In this document: positions 53,482-63,023 of the stretch, one piece after another
How the letters are laid out: every line of letters starts with the position of its first letter
Position numbering within the stretch: the first letter of the stretch is position 1
Assembly (NCBI RefSeq): GCF_028416635.1
Contig: NZ_CP114013.1
Location: forward strand, 5,766,001 to 5,830,000
Length of the DNA stretch: 64,000 nt
Source of the DNA: Baekduia alba
GTDB lineage: Bacteria > Actinomycetota > Thermoleophilia > Solirubrobacterales > Solirubrobacteraceae
Direction of reading: 5' to 3'
Program-made: the position numbers and the translations under genes
The notes under the pieces: generated by a model
The model's database searches: none
The model's input: only the letters and a program-made list of their open reading frames with translations
Told to the model about the DNA's origin: nothing

Positions 53482-54753
53482 TCAGGCGGTCACGGTCTCG
53501 ACCCGCTCGGCCGGCAGCGTGAGGCGCGCGAGCGTCCCGCCGCCCGGCGCCGCCTCCAGCGCGACCGACCCGCCATGCGCCTCGGCGACCTGGCGCACGA
53601 TCGCCAGGCCCAGCCCGCTGCCCGGCCGGCCGCGCGCGTTGGCGCCGCGGTGGAAGCGGTCGAAGACGTGCGGGAGGTCGTCCGGGTCGATGCCGGGGCC
53701 GTGGTCGCGGGCGGTCAGGACGCCCGCGCGCAGCGTCACCTCGACCGCCGCGCCGTCCGGCGAGTGCTTGGCCGCGTTGTCGAGCAGGTTGTTGATCGCG
53801 CGCGCCAGCCGCTCGGGCGCGCCCTCCACCACGCACGGCTCGGCGTCGAGCCGGAAGTCCAGCCCGGGCGCGTGACGGCGCGCGCGCTGGACCGACTCAT
53901 AGGCCAACGCGTCGAGACGGACGTCCTCGACCGCGGGATCCGGGACGTCGCCGCGCGCGAGGTCGATGAGGTCGCCGATCAGCGCGGTCAGCTCCTCGGC
54001 CTGCTCGACCACCTCGCCGGCGATCAGGCGCCGCTCGTCGTCCGGGACGTACGACGCGTCGCGCAGCATCTCGGCGTTCGTCCGCACCGACGTCACCGGC
54101 GTGCGCAGCTCATGCGACGCGTCGGCGACGAGCTGGCGCTGGGCGGCCAGCGAGTCGGCCAGCGCGCCCTGGGACACGGCGAGCTCGTGCTCGGTCGGCG
54201 CGGCGACCGGTCGCGAGAGGATGCGCGCCAACAGCGCGGCGAACGCGGTCCCGACGACGGTCAACAGCACCAACACGATCCGCAGCCGGCTCAGCGCGCG
54301 GTCCACCGACGTCAGCGAGCGCGCCAGCTGCACCGCGCCGCGGCCGGGCACGCCGACCGTGAGCATCCGCAGGTGCGCGCCGTCGGCGTGCGTGTCCTGG
54401 AGCGCGTGCCGGGTCGACGACGAGCGCGCGATCGCGCGCGTGGCGGCCGTCACCGGCAGCCGCGGCTCGGTGCTCCCCGGCGGGCGCCGGACGGTCCCGT
54501 CGGCCGAGACGAACTGCACGTAGGCCTGCGACGCGCCGGTCCGGCGCTGCGGCTGGGGCACGCGGCGCGGGAACGTCGGGTCGATGCGCTGCGGCGGGAT
54601 GCGGGCGACCTGATGGCCCTGCTCGCGCAGCGAGTCGTCGATCTGCCCGCGCAGCTCGCCGCGCATGACGAAGTAGCAGGTGACCGAGGCCAGGACGAGC
54701 GTCGCGCCGACGACCAGCGCGGACATGAGCGTCACGCGCCGGCGCAGGGTCAT
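53482..54753 (-). CDS. Sensor histidine kinase (MprB-like)
   Basis: 423 residues. Two transmembrane helices (about 8-30 and 152-175) around a 120-residue sensor; HAMP-like linker; H-box [22 protein letters not shown] box [10 protein letters not shown]1 [10 protein letters not shown]2 [11 protein letters not shown]. The phosphorylation segment VTSVRTN is the MprB form. ATG overlaps the regulator stop by 4 nt. No protease gene follows, unlike the system at 36-39 kb. Confidence 0.92.
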   Translation of the reverse strand: MTLRRRVTLMSALVVGATLVLASVTCYFVMRGELRGQIDDSLREQGHQVARIPPQRIDPTFPRRVPQPQRRTGASQAYVQFVSADGTVRRPPGSTEPRLPVTAATRAIARSSSTRHALQDTHADGAHLRMLTVGVPGRGAVQLARSLTSVDRALSRLRIVLVLLTVVGTAFAALLARILSRPVAAPTEHELAVSQGALADSLAAQRQLVADASHELRTPVTSVRTNAEMLRDASYVPDDERRLIAGEVVEQAEELTALIGDLIDLARGDVPDPAVEDVRLDALAYESVQRARRHAPGLDFRLDAEPCVVEGAPERLARAINNLLDNAAKHSPDGAAVEVTLRAGVLTARDHGPGIDPDDLPHVFDRFHRGANARGRPGSGLGLAIVRQVAEAHGGSVALEAAPGGGTLARLTLPAERVETVTA

Positions 54754-55424
54754 GCGGGCTCCTCCCGGAGGATGTAGCCGACGCCGCGGACCGTGTGGAG
54801 CACTCGCGCCTCGCCGTCGGCCTCGGTCTTGCGGCGCAGGTACCCCATGTAGACGCCGAGGACGTTGGAGGTCGCGCCGAAGTCGTAGCCCCAGACCTGC
54901 TCGAAGACCACGGAGCGCTCGAGCACCTGGCGCGGGTGGCGCAGGAAGAGCTCCAGCAGCGCGTACTCGGTGCGGCTCAGCTCCAGGCGCCGGTCGCCGC
55001 GCCAGACGTCGCGGGTGGCGGGCTCCAGCCGCAGGTCGCCGAAGCGCAGCTCGTCGGACGGGCCGTCGACGCGGCGCAGCAGCGCGCGCAGCCGCGCCTG
55101 GAGCTCGCGCAGCGCGAACGGCTTGACGAGGTAGTCGTCGGCGCCGGCGTCCAGGCCCGCGACGCGGTCGTCGACCGCGTCGCGCGCGGTCAGCATCAGG
55201 ACCGGCGTCCGGTCGCCCGCGGCGCGCATCCGGCGGCAGGCCTCGAGGCCGTCCAGCTGCGGCATCGAGACGTCGAGCACGATCGCGTCGTAGCGCGCGT
55301 TCGCCACGCGCTCCAGCGCCTCACGTCCGTCCTCGGCGAGGTCCACGTCGTAGCGCTCCAGGTTCAGGGCCCGGTGCAGGGACGTGCGGACGGCCAGCTC
55401 ATCGTCGACGACAAGGACGCGCAT
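54750..55424 (-). CDS. OmpR-family response regulator (MprA-like)
   Basis: 224 residues. [16 protein letters not shown] start, phospho-Asp in [22 protein letters not shown], Lys in [12 protein letters not shown], and a winged-helix output domain ([41 protein letters not shown]). The frame is open upstream to 55601, but MRVLVVDDE is the natural start. It forms a pair with the kinase downstream. Confidence 0.93.
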   Translation of the reverse strand: MRVLVVDDELAVRTSLHRALNLERYDVDLAEDGREALERVANARYDAIVLDVSMPQLDGLEACRRMRAAGDRTPVLMLTARDAVDDRVAGLDAGADDYLVKPFALRELQARLRALLRRVDGPSDELRFGDLRLEPATRDVWRGDRRLELSRTEYALLELFLRHPRQVLERSVVFEQVWGYDFGATSNVLGVYMGYLRRKTEADGEARVLHTVRGVGYILREEPA

Positions 55425-55501
55425 AGACACGTCAGGGTGGCGGCGTTTCCTTGGAGCTTTCTGAGAACTTGCGAAGAAGCCAGGAGGTTCGATGGACGTC
55501 G

Positions 55502-55507
55502 TACAAT
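55502..55507 (+). promoter_or_regulatory. -10 box (TACAAT) for the monooxygenase gene
   Basis: TACAAT, near-consensus, ends 8 nt before ATG 55516. An AGGAGG at 55479-55484 lies upstream of the -10 and so is not a ribosome site. Confidence 0.55.
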
Positions 55508-55515
55508 GAGCGGCG

Positions 55516-56652
55516 ATGCCCCAGGTTCCCCTCTCCGTCCTCGACCTCGCCCCGATCCGCGAGGGCGCCACGCCCGCTGAGGCCCTGCGCCAGTCGCTCA
55601 CGCTCGCGCCGGTCGTCGAGCGCCTCGGCTACCGCCGCATCTGGGTGGCCGAGCACCACAACATCCCGGGCGTGGCGTCGTCGGCGACGTCGGTCCTGAT
55701 CGGCGCGCTCGCCGACGCGACGACCACGATCCGCGTCGGCAGCGGCGGGATCATGCTGCCCAACCACGCGCCGCTGGTCATCGCCGAGCAGTTCGGGACG
55801 CTGGAGGCGCTGCATCCGGGCCGGATCGACCTCGGCCTGGGCCGCGCGCCGGGGACCGACCACGTCACCGGCTGGGCGCTGCGGCGCAACCCGAAGGGCG
55901 GCGTGGAGTTCGACGCCGAGGTCGCCGAGCTGCGCGCGTTCCTCGCGCCGGCGGCGCCGGGCCAGCGCGTGCGGGCGGTCCCCGGGGTGGGCTCCGGCGT
56001 CCCCGTGTGGTTGTTGGGGTCCTCGACCTACGGCGCGGCGCTGGCCGCGCAGCTCGGGCTGCCGTTCGCGTTCGCCTCGCACTTCGCGCCGCGGTTCCTG
56101 ATGGAGGCGGCCGAGCTCTACCGGTCGCGGTTCGTCCCGTCGCCCGACGGGCTGAGCGAGCCCTACATGATGGTCGGGGTCTCGCTCCTGGCGGCCGACA
56201 CCGACGCGGAGGCGACGCGGCTGTTCTCCTCGACGCTGCAGAAGTTCGCCTGGCTCACGCGCGGCGCGCCGAAGGGCACGCTGCCCCCGATCGACGACAT
56301 GTCGACCTTCTGGATGCCGGGCGAGGAGGCGGCCACCCAGGGGCAGATGAGCGAGGCGGTGGTCGGCGGGCCGGCGACGGTGCGCTCCAAGTTGGAGTCC
56401 TTGGTGGAGCGCACCGGCGCCGACGAGGTCATCGTCGCCAGCGACGCCTATGACTTCGAAGCCCGCGTGCGCTCCTACGAGGTGCTCGCCGACGTCTGGG
56501 GCACCGGCGCGAGCGGGTCGGCGAGCGGTTCCGCCGGCGCCTCCGCCACCGCCACCGCGCGGGCCGGCACCAGCAGCCCGACCGCGGCGCCGAGCAGCGC
56601 CATCCCGGCCGAGGCGCCGATGGCGGGCGCGAACCCGTCGACGAACGCCTGA
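55516..56652 (+). CDS. Luciferase-like (LLM-class) flavin monooxygenase
   Basis: 378 residues. [60 protein letters not shown] and [18 protein letters not shown] are the family 2 (TIGR03558-like) signatures. It binds reduced FMN or F420 and oxidises an unknown substrate. Residues after about 330 are an Ala/Ser/Gly tail encoded antisense to the 3' end of the MFS gene; the core enzyme ends near LADVWG. Confidence 0.92.
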   Translation: MPQVPLSVLDLAPIREGATPAEALRQSLTLAPVVERLGYRRIWVAEHHNIPGVASSATSVLIGALADATTTIRVGSGGIMLPNHAPLVIAEQFGTLEALHPGRIDLGLGRAPGTDHVTGWALRRNPKGGVEFDAEVAELRAFLAPAAPGQRVRAVPGVGSGVPVWLLGSSTYGAALAAQLGLPFAFASHFAPRFLMEAAELYRSRFVPSPDGLSEPYMMVGVSLLAADTDAEATRLFSSTLQKFAWLTRGAPKGTLPPIDDMSTFWMPGEEAATQGQMSEAVVGGPATVRSKLESLVERTGADEVIVASDAYDFEARVRSYEVLADVWGTGASGSASGSAGASATATARAGTSSPTAAPSSAIPAEAPMAGANPSTNA

Positions 56653-57932
56653 GGCGAGAGGTAGGAGCCGGCGTCGGCGAACACCGCGACGCAGATCGCG
56701 ATCCCGAAGACGCCGCCGAGCTCGCGCAGCGTCGAGTTCGTCCCGGCCGCCTTGCCCATGTCCTGCGGGGCGACCGCGCCGGTGACGGCGTTCATCGCGG
56801 CCGGCAGCGCCATGGACACGCCGGCGCCCGCGATCATCAGCGCCGGGATCATCTTGTAGTACTCGAGTCCGGGCTCGGCGATCAGCGCGACCCAGCCGAG
56901 GCCGACCGCCTGCAGCGCCAGGCCGGGGACCAGGAACGGGCGCTCGCCGAAGCGGTCGACGAGCTTGCCGGCCAGCGGCGCGACGAAGAACAGCGTGGCG
57001 GTCCAGGGCAGCAGGCGCAGGCCGGCGTGCAGCGGATCCTGGCCGAGGCCGATCTGCTGGTACTGGGCGAAGAAGAACACCGTCGAGAACAGGCTGGCGG
57101 TGAGCAGGAACGCCGCAGCGTTGCCGGCGCTGAAGGCCCGCGCGGCGAACAGGCGCGGCGGCAGCAGCGCGGCGTCGCCGGACGCGAGCTGCGAGCGGAC
57201 GAAGGCGGCGCTGAACACCACGCCGGCGGCGAACGAGGCGAGCACCTCGGGCGAGCCCCAGCCGGCGTCGTTGCCGCGGACCAGGCCCCACACGAGGCCG
57301 AGCGCGGCGAGCGTGATGAACGCGACGCCGCGCAGGTCGATCCGCAGCCGGCTGCGGTCGCCGACGCTCTCGGGGATCCGGGCCAGGACGAGCGGCGCCG
57401 CGAGCAGGCCGATCGGGACGTTGAGCCAGAAGATCCACGGCCAGTCGATGCCCTGGGCGACCGCGCCGCCGATCACCGGTCCGGACGCGACCGACAGGCC
57501 GGTCAGGCCCTGCATCGCGCCCATCGCCGCGCCGCGGCGCTCGGGCGGGAACGTGGCGCCGACGAGCGCGATCGCCAGCGGCAGGACGAACGCGGCGCCG
57601 ACGCCCTGGAGGGCGCGGGCGATGATCAGCGTCGTGACGTCGGGCGCGACCGCGCACGCGGCCGACGCGAGGGAGAACGCGACGAGGCCGGCCGCGAAGA
57701 CGCGCCGCCGGCCGAGGCGGTCGCCGACGGCGCTCGCCGGCAACAGCAGGACGGCGAAGGTCAGGTTGTAGGCGTTGACGGTCCACTCGAGGTCCTCGAC
57801 GGACGCGCCGAGGTCCTGGCGGATCGTGGTCAGGGCCGTGGAGACGACCAGCGTGTCGAGCGCGACCATGAACGACGCGACCGAGGCGAGGCCGAGGACC
57901 CAGCGGAGGGTCTTGGGGTCTGGGGAGGTCAT
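56475..57932 (-). CDS. MFS drug exporter, DHA2 (14-helix EmrB/QacA) family
   Basis: 485 residues with about fourteen helices. Motif [20 protein letters not shown] in helix 1, [10 protein letters not shown] (motif A), and [18 protein letters not shown] with GPVIGGAV (motif C) place it in DHA2, proton-driven exporters of lipophilic drugs or metabolites. The last 178 nt overlap the 3' end of the convergent monooxygenase gene. No TetR-type regulator is adjacent. Confidence 0.92.
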   Translation of the reverse strand: MTSPDPKTLRWVLGLASVASFMVALDTLVVSTALTTIRQDLGASVEDLEWTVNAYNLTFAVLLLPASAVGDRLGRRRVFAAGLVAFSLASAACAVAPDVTTLIIARALQGVGAAFVLPLAIALVGATFPPERRGAAMGAMQGLTGLSVASGPVIGGAVAQGIDWPWIFWLNVPIGLLAAPLVLARIPESVGDRSRLRIDLRGVAFITLAALGLVWGLVRGNDAGWGSPEVLASFAAGVVFSAAFVRSQLASGDAALLPPRLFAARAFSAGNAAAFLLTASLFSTVFFFAQYQQIGLGQDPLHAGLRLLPWTATLFFVAPLAGKLVDRFGERPFLVPGLALQAVGLGWVALIAEPGLEYYKMIPALMIAGAGVSMALPAAMNAVTGAVAPQDMGKAAGTNSTLRELGGVFGIAICVAVFADAGSYLSPQAFVDGFAPAIGASAGMALLGAAVGLLVPARAVAVAEAPAEPLADPLAPVPQTSASTS

Positions 57933-58002
57933 GGCGGGTTGGACGGCGGGGCGCCCGGGAAGTCACCGATGAGATCGCGGTGCCGGCGGCGTCTGAACCC
58001 GT

Positions 58003-58956
58003 ATGGGCGTCGTGACGGCTTCGAACACGGACGAGCGCGCGCTGGTCGCCAGCGCGCAGGCGGGCGACGAGCGGGCCTTCATGGCGCTCGTCGAGCCCCA
58101 CCGGCGCGTGCTCGAGGTGCACGCCTACCGGATGCTGGGCTCCCGGCACGACGCCGAGGACGTCGTCCAGGAGACCCTGCTGCGGGCGTGGCGGTCGCTG
58201 GAGCGCTTCGAGCGGCGCGCCAGCGTCTCGACCTGGCTGTACCGGATCGCCACCAACGCGTGCCTGGACGAGATCGAGCGCCGGCCGCGGCGCGGCGAGC
58301 CGCTCGCGGTCGACCCGTTCCCCGACGACAAGCTCGCGGAGGCGGCGCTGGTCGCGCCGGTCGTCGACCCGGCCGCGCGCTACGCGGCGCGCGAGGGCAT
58401 GGAGCTGGCGCTGCTCACCGCGATCCAGCGGCTGCCGGGCCGCCAGCGCGCGGTGCTGATCCTGCGCGACGTGCTCGGCTGGACCGGGCCGGAGGTCGCC
58501 GACCTGCTGGACACGACGGTCGCTGCGGTCAACGGCGCGTTGCAGCGCGCGCGGTCGGCGACGGAGGACGTGGTCCCGGCACGGTCGGCGCGGTCGATCG
58601 CGCGGACCGACGACCGCGAGCTGCTCGCGCGCTACGTCGACGCGTGGGAGCGGGCGGACATCGACGGGCTGGTCGCGCTGCTGCGCGACGACGCCGTGCT
58701 GTCGATGCCGCCCGAACGCACACTGGTCGGCGCCGCGGCGATCGGCGCGTTCTGGCAGACGCGCGCCTGCGGGCTCGGCGCCCTGCGCAGCGCGCGCCGC
58801 GCCTGGTCCAACGGCGCGCCGGCGGTCGCGTTCTACGAGGCCGACGGCACGCCGCACCGGCTGCTGGTGCTCGCCGGGCGCGACGCCGACGGGCAGCTGG
58901 GCATGATGTACGCCTATGCGGTCGACGACCTAGACGCGTTCCTGGAGCGCGGCTAG
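58003..58956 (+). CDS. ECF sigma factor with C-terminal SnoaL-like domain
   Basis: 317 residues. Sigma region 2 (FMALVEPHRRVLEVHAYRML, DAEDVVQETLLRAWR) and region 4 (AIQRLPGRQRAVLILRDVLG, VADLLDTTVAAVNGALQRAR) are followed by a roughly 110-residue SnoaL/NTF2-like domain (YVDAWERADIDGLVALLRDD). This is the SigG/SigJ-like architecture (TIGR02960 type), in which the tail replaces a separate anti-sigma factor. Its end overlaps the convergent YCII gene by 27 nt. Confidence 0.92.
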   Translation: MGVVTASNTDERALVASAQAGDERAFMALVEPHRRVLEVHAYRMLGSRHDAEDVVQETLLRAWRSLERFERRASVSTWLYRIATNACLDEIERRPRRGEPLAVDPFPDDKLAEAALVAPVVDPAARYAAREGMELALLTAIQRLPGRQRAVLILRDVLGWTGPEVADLLDTTVAAVNGALQRARSATEDVVPARSARSIARTDDRELLARYVDAWERADIDGLVALLRDDAVLSMPPERTLVGAAAIGAFWQTRACGLGALRSARRAWSNGAPAVAFYEADGTPHRLLVLAGRDADGQLGMMYAYAVDDLDAFLERG

Positions 58957-59223
58957 CTCGTCGGCGGTCGTCGTCGCGGTGAACTGGGCGACGTTGTACG
59001 TCGCGATCCCCTCGCGCGTGAACGGGTCCGACGCGATGACCTCGTCGAGCTCGTCGCGCGGCATGGCCTTCGCGAGGATCACCCCACCGGTCCGCGGCAC
59101 CTTCGGCCCCGAGGCGATGAACCTGCCGGCCTCGTACTGCGTGGAGATCCACGCCAGGTGATCGTCGCGGACGCGGTCGACCTCCTCGAGGTCGACGATG
59201 TAGGTCAGGGAGAGGACGAACAT
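58930..59223 (-). CDS. YCII-related protein
   Basis: 97 residues, one YCII ferredoxin-like domain: LTYIVDLEEVDRVRDDHLAW, ASGPKVPRTGGVILAKA and SDPFTREGIATYNVAQF, including the conserved His and Asp of the putative active site. YCII proteins are often encoded beside ECF sigma factors of the SnoaL or DGPF-associated groups, as here. Exact activity unknown. TAGCCT, starting with the permease stop codon, ends 8 nt before the ATG. Confidence 0.9.
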   Translation of the reverse strand: MFVLSLTYIVDLEEVDRVRDDHLAWISTQYEAGRFIASGPKVPRTGGVILAKAMPRDELDEVIASDPFTREGIATYNVAQFTATTTADELAALQERV

Positions 59224-59231
59224 GCCTGGGC

Positions 59232-59237
59232 AGGCTA
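59232..59237 (-). promoter_or_regulatory. -10 box (TAGCCT) for the YCII gene, overlapping the permease stop
   Basis: The TAG stop of the ABC-2 permease is the first half of the minus-strand TAGCCT, which ends 8 nt before ATG 59223. Confidence 0.5.
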
Positions 59238-59993
59238 GTCGTAGGTGCGAATCACGCGCAGGTTGAGGACGATCATGATGGCCATCGCGAGCGCGACGAC
59301 CAGGAAGCCGGGCCAGATGTGGTTCCAGGCGAAGTCGTCGAGGATCAACGAGCGCAGCGCCTCCATGACGTAGGTCACCGGGTTGATCGAGGCCGCGACC
59401 TCCATCGGGCGCGTGAGCATGTCGCGGGGCACGAAGTTCGGCGTCAGGAAGAGCAGCGGGAAGAAGATCAGGCCGCCGGAGTTCGTCGCCGCGGCGGAGC
59501 GGGTCGTCAGCGCGATGAGCTGCATGAACCCCACGTAGACCACGGCCCACAGCGCGGTGAGGCCGATCAGCAACAGGAAGCCGAACGGGCCGGAGGCGAT
59601 CGTGATGCCGAAGACCAGGGCCAGGACGACGATCGCGGTGGCGATCAGCAGGCCCTTGACGAGCTCGGCGACCAGGCGCCCGAGGACGATCGCGCTACGC
59701 GACACGGGCGCCGCGCGGAGCTTGTCGAAGTAGCCGTCCTCGATGTCCTCGACGAGGAACAGCGCGGCGGTGCCGAACGAGGCGGCGAGCAGGAGCGAGG
59801 ACGGCAGCTGGAACGCCCCGTAGCTCTGACCTTTGAGGAAATCCGTGGAGTCGCTCGGGAAGATCTTGCCCGCCTGGCCGACGTTGACGACGAGGAAGAA
59901 CAAAGGGATGAACAGCGTCGGGACGAGCGCCTCGGGCGTGCGCCAGGCCTCACGGAGCGCGCGGCGGCCGAGGACGAGGGTCTGCGTGGCCAT
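59235..59993 (-). CDS. ABC-2 type exporter permease (DrrB-like)
   Basis: 252 residues with six helices. Cytoplasmic RRALREAWRTPEALVPTLFI leads into helix 1; LVEDIEDGYFDKLRAAPVSR is the amphipathic coupling segment; SINPVTYVMEALRSLIL is the C-terminal family signature of the DrrB/ABC-2 group. It works with the ATPase 3 nt upstream to export a lipophilic compound, possibly with the MFS gene in drug tolerance. Confidence 0.92.
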   Translation of the reverse strand: MATQTLVLGRRALREAWRTPEALVPTLFIPLFFLVVNVGQAGKIFPSDSTDFLKGQSYGAFQLPSSLLLAASFGTAALFLVEDIEDGYFDKLRAAPVSRSAIVLGRLVAELVKGLLIATAIVVLALVFGITIASGPFGFLLLIGLTALWAVVYVGFMQLIALTTRSAAATNSGGLIFFPLLFLTPNFVPRDMLTRPMEVAASINPVTYVMEALRSLILDDFAWNHIWPGFLVVALAMAIMIVLNLRVIRTYD

Positions 59994-59996
59994 GGT

Positions 59997-60800
59997 CTAC
60001 AGGACCTCCTGGACCTCGCCCGCGGCGCGGTCGCGGGTGCGGCCGGTGGCGTCGAGGAAGACGTCGTCGAGGGTGGGCTCGGCATCGAGTTGTAGGCGCT
60101 GGCGGAGCTCGTCCTTGAGCTCGGTGGGCGTGCCGTCGCGCACGATGCGACCGCCGTCGATGATCGCGAGGCGGTCGCAGAGCTGGTCGGCCTCTTCGAG
60201 GTACTGCGTGGTGAGGAAGACGGTGGTGCCGCGCTGGTTGATGCGGCGGACCTCGTCCCAGACCGTCAGGCGGCTGGCGGGGTCCAGGCCGGTGGTCGGC
60301 TCGTCGAGGAAGAGGACGTCGGGCTCGTGGACGAGCGCGGAGGCGAGGTCGAGCCGGCGCTTCATGCCGCCCGAGTAGCCCTTGATGCGGCGGTCGGCGG
60401 CGTCCTGGAGCTCCATGAGGTCGAGGAGCTGCTCGGCGCGGTCGGTCGCGTTGGCCGGCGTGAGCCCGAACAGGCGGCCCTGGAGGTGCAGCAGCTCCCG
60501 GCCCGTCTGGCGCGGGTCCAGGCCGGCCTCCTGGAGGGCGACGCCGATGCGCCGGCGCGCCGCGTCCGGCTGGCGGGCGACGTCCACGCCGGCGACGCGG
60601 GCGGTCCCGTCGGTGATCGTCAGGAGCGTCGTGAGCATGCGCACGGTCGTCGATTTGCCGGCGCCGTTGGGGCCGAGGAAGCCGAACGCCTCGCCGGACC
60701 GGACCGCGAGATCGACGCCCTTCACCGCCTCGACGGTCCCGTTCCGGCTCTTGTAGGTCTTGACGAGGCCGTGCGCCTCGACGGCGAGTTCGTTGGTCAC
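59997..60800 (-). CDS. ABC exporter ATPase (DrrA-like)
   Basis: 267 residues from GTG 60800 (VTNELAVEA); the frame is open to 60833 but the upstream residues are not conserved-looking. Walker A GPNGAGKST, signature YSGGMKRRLDLASAL, Walker B VLFLDEPTTGLD and TQYLEEADQLCDR are of the daunorubicin-resistance (DrrA) family, including the C-terminal extension. It energises the ABC-2 permease. Confidence 0.93.
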   Translation of the reverse strand: MTNELAVEAHGLVKTYKSRNGTVEAVKGVDLAVRSGEAFGFLGPNGAGKSTTVRMLTTLLTITDGTARVAGVDVARQPDAARRRIGVALQEAGLDPRQTGRELLHLQGRLFGLTPANATDRAEQLLDLMELQDAADRRIKGYSGGMKRRLDLASALVHEPDVLFLDEPTTGLDPASRLTVWDEVRRINQRGTTVFLTTQYLEEADQLCDRLAIIDGGRIVRDGTPTELKDELRQRLQLDAEPTLDDVFLDATGRTRDRAAGEVQEVL

Positions 60801-60895
60801 GGTCCTAAGACTGGCGGACCGCGGCGAACTCATCGAGGGGTCGGGCGCGAAGAGCAGGATCCGAGAAGCGGCTGCGCGCGGACCCCCGGTCTGGA

Positions 60896-60901
60896 GACAA
60901 T
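60896..60901 (+). promoter_or_regulatory. -10-like box (GACAAT) for the GNAT gene
   Basis: GACAAT ends 6 nt before ATG 60908; same hexamer and gap as at 53467-53472. Confidence 0.35.
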
Positions 60902-60907
60902 GTCCGG

Positions 60908-61477
60908 ATGGACAGCCATGAGCCGGACTTCGTCGTCGTCGGCGAGAAGGTCGCGCTGGGCCCGCTGCGGCGCGATCTCGCCGACACGTACGCGCGCTGG
61001 ATGAACCAGGTCGACGTCCGGCACGGCCTCGTGCAGATGGGCATCGCCAGCGCGCAAAGCCAGGAGAAGTGGGTGGAGGAGAACCTCGAGAAGTCCGCGA
61101 TGCACGAGCCCGAGGTCGTCGAGTTCACGGTCTATGACCGCACCGACGCGACCGCCGTCGGCACCGTCGGCCTCCTGAAGATCTCCCACGCCCACGGCAA
61201 CGCCGAGCTCGGCATCGCGATCGGCGAGCGCCGCGGCCAGGGCCTCGGGACCGAGGCGACGCGGCTTGCGCTCGACTACGCGTTCCATGTCCTCCAACTG
61301 CGCAACGTCCTGCTGGAGACGCTGGCCTGGAACGTCGCGGGGCTGACGGCGTACGAGCGCGCGGGCTTCCGCCGCATCGGCGTCCGCCGTCAGGCGGTGA
61401 TGAGCCGGGGTCGAGCGACCGACGTCGTGTTCATGGACGCGGTTGCGGAGGACTTCGGGGCGTCGGTGCTGCGCTGA
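60908..61477 (+). CDS. GNAT-family N-acetyltransferase (RimJ/RimL-like)
   Basis: 189 residues. LGPLRRDLADTYARWMNQVD start, AELGIAIGERRGQGLGTEATRLAL (acetyl-CoA-binding motif A, RGQGLGTE) and NVAGLTAYERAGFRRIGVRR (motif B) fit the RimJ/SpeG-like branch that acetylates protein N-termini or polyamines. Substrate unknown. Confidence 0.9.
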   Translation: MDSHEPDFVVVGEKVALGPLRRDLADTYARWMNQVDVRHGLVQMGIASAQSQEKWVEENLEKSAMHEPEVVEFTVYDRTDATAVGTVGLLKISHAHGNAELGIAIGERRGQGLGTEATRLALDYAFHVLQLRNVLLETLAWNVAGLTAYERAGFRRIGVRRQAVMSRGRATDVVFMDAVAEDFGASVLR

Positions 61478-61484
61478 CGCGAGG

Positions 61485-62207
61485 TCACGCGCCCAGGCGA
61501 GCCAGCCACTCGCGAGCGACCAGCGCCAGCGCATCGGGTTGCTCGAGCGGCAGGTAATGCCCGGCGCCCGCCAGTGCGGTGTAGGTGCCGTCGGGGAAGT
61601 GCTGCAACTGCTCGAACTGGTCGACGTAGCCGGCGATGCCGTCCTGCCGCCCGACGATCGCGGCGACGGGTCCCGCGAAGGAGTGCTCGCTGCGCTCGTC
61701 GGCGAGCTGGTAGCCGTTGGCGCGCAGGTCGCGCAGGTAGTCGCCGTGGGGCTGGGGCAACGCGTCGAGCAGCTCCTGGACGGGTGCCGGGACCGACTGC
61801 GCGTCGGCCGGGATCGTGCGCTCGGCCGGGAGGATGCGAACCCCGTGGCAGACGAGCAGCAGCCCTTTCACGCGGTCGGGGCGACGACGCGCGAGCGCAG
61901 CGGCGAGATACCCGCCGTAGGAGTGCCCCGCGATGGCGATCGAGCCGTCGAGCTCCTCGTCGACGACCCGCAGCACCGCCTCCAAGACGCTCTCCGACGT
62001 CGGCTCGACCGGCGGCGAGTCCCCGCTGCCGGGCAGGTCGAGGTAGATCCGTTGGTGCGGGGCGTCGTGTAGGGCCGGCTCGAAGCATTGGGCGGCGAAC
62101 GACGCGTTGGTCGCGTAGGAGTGCAGGCAGAGGATCGGGCTGCCTTCGCCGACGAGGTGGCGTGCGAGAGCGGGTTTCGCAGCAGCGCTGTGGCCCGGGT
62201 CCGGCAC
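61485..62207 (-). CDS. Alpha/beta hydrolase
   Basis: 240 residues from GTG 62207. Oxyanion-loop ILCLHSYATN, nucleophile Ser in IAGHSYGGYLAAA, acid in VGRQDGIAGYV and His in GAGHYLPLEQPD. An esterase- or epoxide-hydrolase-like cap lies between. The frame extends 78 codons further, but TAGGCT ends 7 nt before this GTG and the upstream residues are Arg-rich. Substrate unknown. Confidence 0.87.
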   Translation of the reverse strand: MPDPGHSAAAKPALARHLVGEGSPILCLHSYATNASFAAQCFEPALHDAPHQRIYLDLPGSGDSPPVEPTSESVLEAVLRVVDEELDGSIAIAGHSYGGYLAAALARRRPDRVKGLLLVCHGVRILPAERTIPADAQSVPAPVQELLDALPQPHGDYLRDLRANGYQLADERSEHSFAGPVAAIVGRQDGIAGYVDQFEQLQHFPDGTYTALAGAGHYLPLEQPDALALVAREWLARLGA

Positions 62208-62214
62208 GATCGTC

Positions 62215-62220
62215 AGCCTA
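62215..62220 (-). promoter_or_regulatory. -10 box (TAGGCT) for the hydrolase
   Basis: Minus-strand TAGGCT, 7-nt gap, then GTG 62207. It sets the start well inside a much longer open frame. Confidence 0.5.
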
Positions 62221-62341
62221 TCCAGGCCAGCCACGTCGGCAGCGGGCCGGCGAGGAAGGTGGCGGCGGTTCGCCCACATCGTACTCAATGCTCTGGAGTG
62301 TGTACCAAGTGGGGTTCTCGCCTGGCGAACGGACAGGCTCG

Positions 62342-62764
62342 CTAGCTGCCGCGCCCGAAGGCACCTGGGCTCGTCGGCGCGACGCCCCAGGCGTTCAGGG
62401 CGGCCAGGAGCGGCACATCGGCGCGGTCGACGCTCAGCCACAGCAACTTGCGGGCGGTGCCGTCACGGAGGTCGAGGGTCAGGCGGTCGGCCATCCGGCC
62501 GCGGCGCCCCCTCGCGGCGACGATCTCGCCAGCCGGGATCCAACTCAGCTGCTTGCCCGCCGCGTCCGCCCCGGTCAGCTCCTCGTCCCGCACCGGTCGC
62601 CGTCGCAACGTCCCCGGCACGCTCGGTCCCTTCCCGTGTGCCCGCGTTGCCCCGAGGTCGAGCCGGACCAACAGCAGACCGTCGTCGCAGAGCCACAGCT
62701 CGCGGTGGATCCAGTCGAACCACCCGGTCGTGCAACTCGCAGTCGCCAGGCGACCCTCTCGCAT
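62342..62764 (-). CDS. Small protein of unknown function, possibly PH-like
   Basis: 140 residues, soluble. Alternating strands ending in a helix (ELWLCDDGLLLVRLDLG; ADRLTLDLRDGTARKLLWLS; ADVPLLAALNAWGV) resemble a PH/GRAM-like barrel with a C-terminal helix, but the match is only structural in outline. No catalytic motif. TAGGTT ends 6 nt before the ATG. Confidence 0.65.
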   Translation of the reverse strand: MREGRLATASCTTGWFDWIHRELWLCDDGLLLVRLDLGATRAHGKGPSVPGTLRRRPVRDEELTGADAAGKQLSWIPAGEIVAARGRRGRMADRLTLDLRDGTARKLLWLSVDRADVPLLAALNAWGVAPTSPGAFGRGS

Positions 62765-62770
62765 CGCGCC

Positions 62771-62776
62771 AACCTA
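62771..62776 (-). promoter_or_regulatory. -10 box (TAGGTT) for the small unknown gene
   Basis: Minus-strand TAGGTT ends 6 nt (GGCGCG) before ATG 62764; leaderless start predicted. Confidence 0.45.
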
Positions 62777-62990
62777 CCTCGACCTGCCGGCGAGGGCGTT
62801 CCGCCGCGGAGCGCGTCGAGCGTCCACGGAGGACCGGCAGCGGCGGGGCCGCCACCGACACCTCACGACCGACGCGGCGGCGGTGGCGGCGCGAGGGGCC
62901 GACTGCGGCCAGCGGCGTCGGCGGCACACGGGCGAGGAGGGCGCGGCAACCGAGGGCCCTGAGAAGGGAGGCGAGGCGACCCAGGCAACA

Positions 62991-63014
62991 GAAAAGCCCG
63001 GCAATCGCCGGGCT
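62991..63014 (-). terminator. Terminator of tRNA-Lys
   Basis: AGCCCGGC (62995-63002) pairs with GCCGGGCT (63007-63014) around a 4-nt loop; on the minus strand it is followed by TTTCTGTT. It starts 10 nt beyond the tRNA 3' end. Confidence 0.85.
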
Positions 63015-63023
63015 CCTCACCAA

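Larger units (their letters stand above)
62765..63023. other. Intergenic region between unknown gene and tRNA-Lys
   Basis: 259 nt, very GC-rich, no convincing reading frame. It holds the TAGGTT -10 of the unknown gene (62771-62776, minus) and the tRNA-Lys terminator at its right end. Confidence 0.5.

Noticed and set aside
51604-54777. 1057-codon plus-strand open frame over wecB, the aminotransferase and the kinase
   Set aside because: Three well-recognised genes lie on the other strand, and the translation has no domain and biased Arg/Asp/His composition.
57960-57993. ECF41-type autoregulated promoter (GTCACC ... CGTC) before the sigma factor
   Set aside because: The spacing is 22 nt instead of about 16 and the -35 lacks the leading T; not strong enough to annotate.
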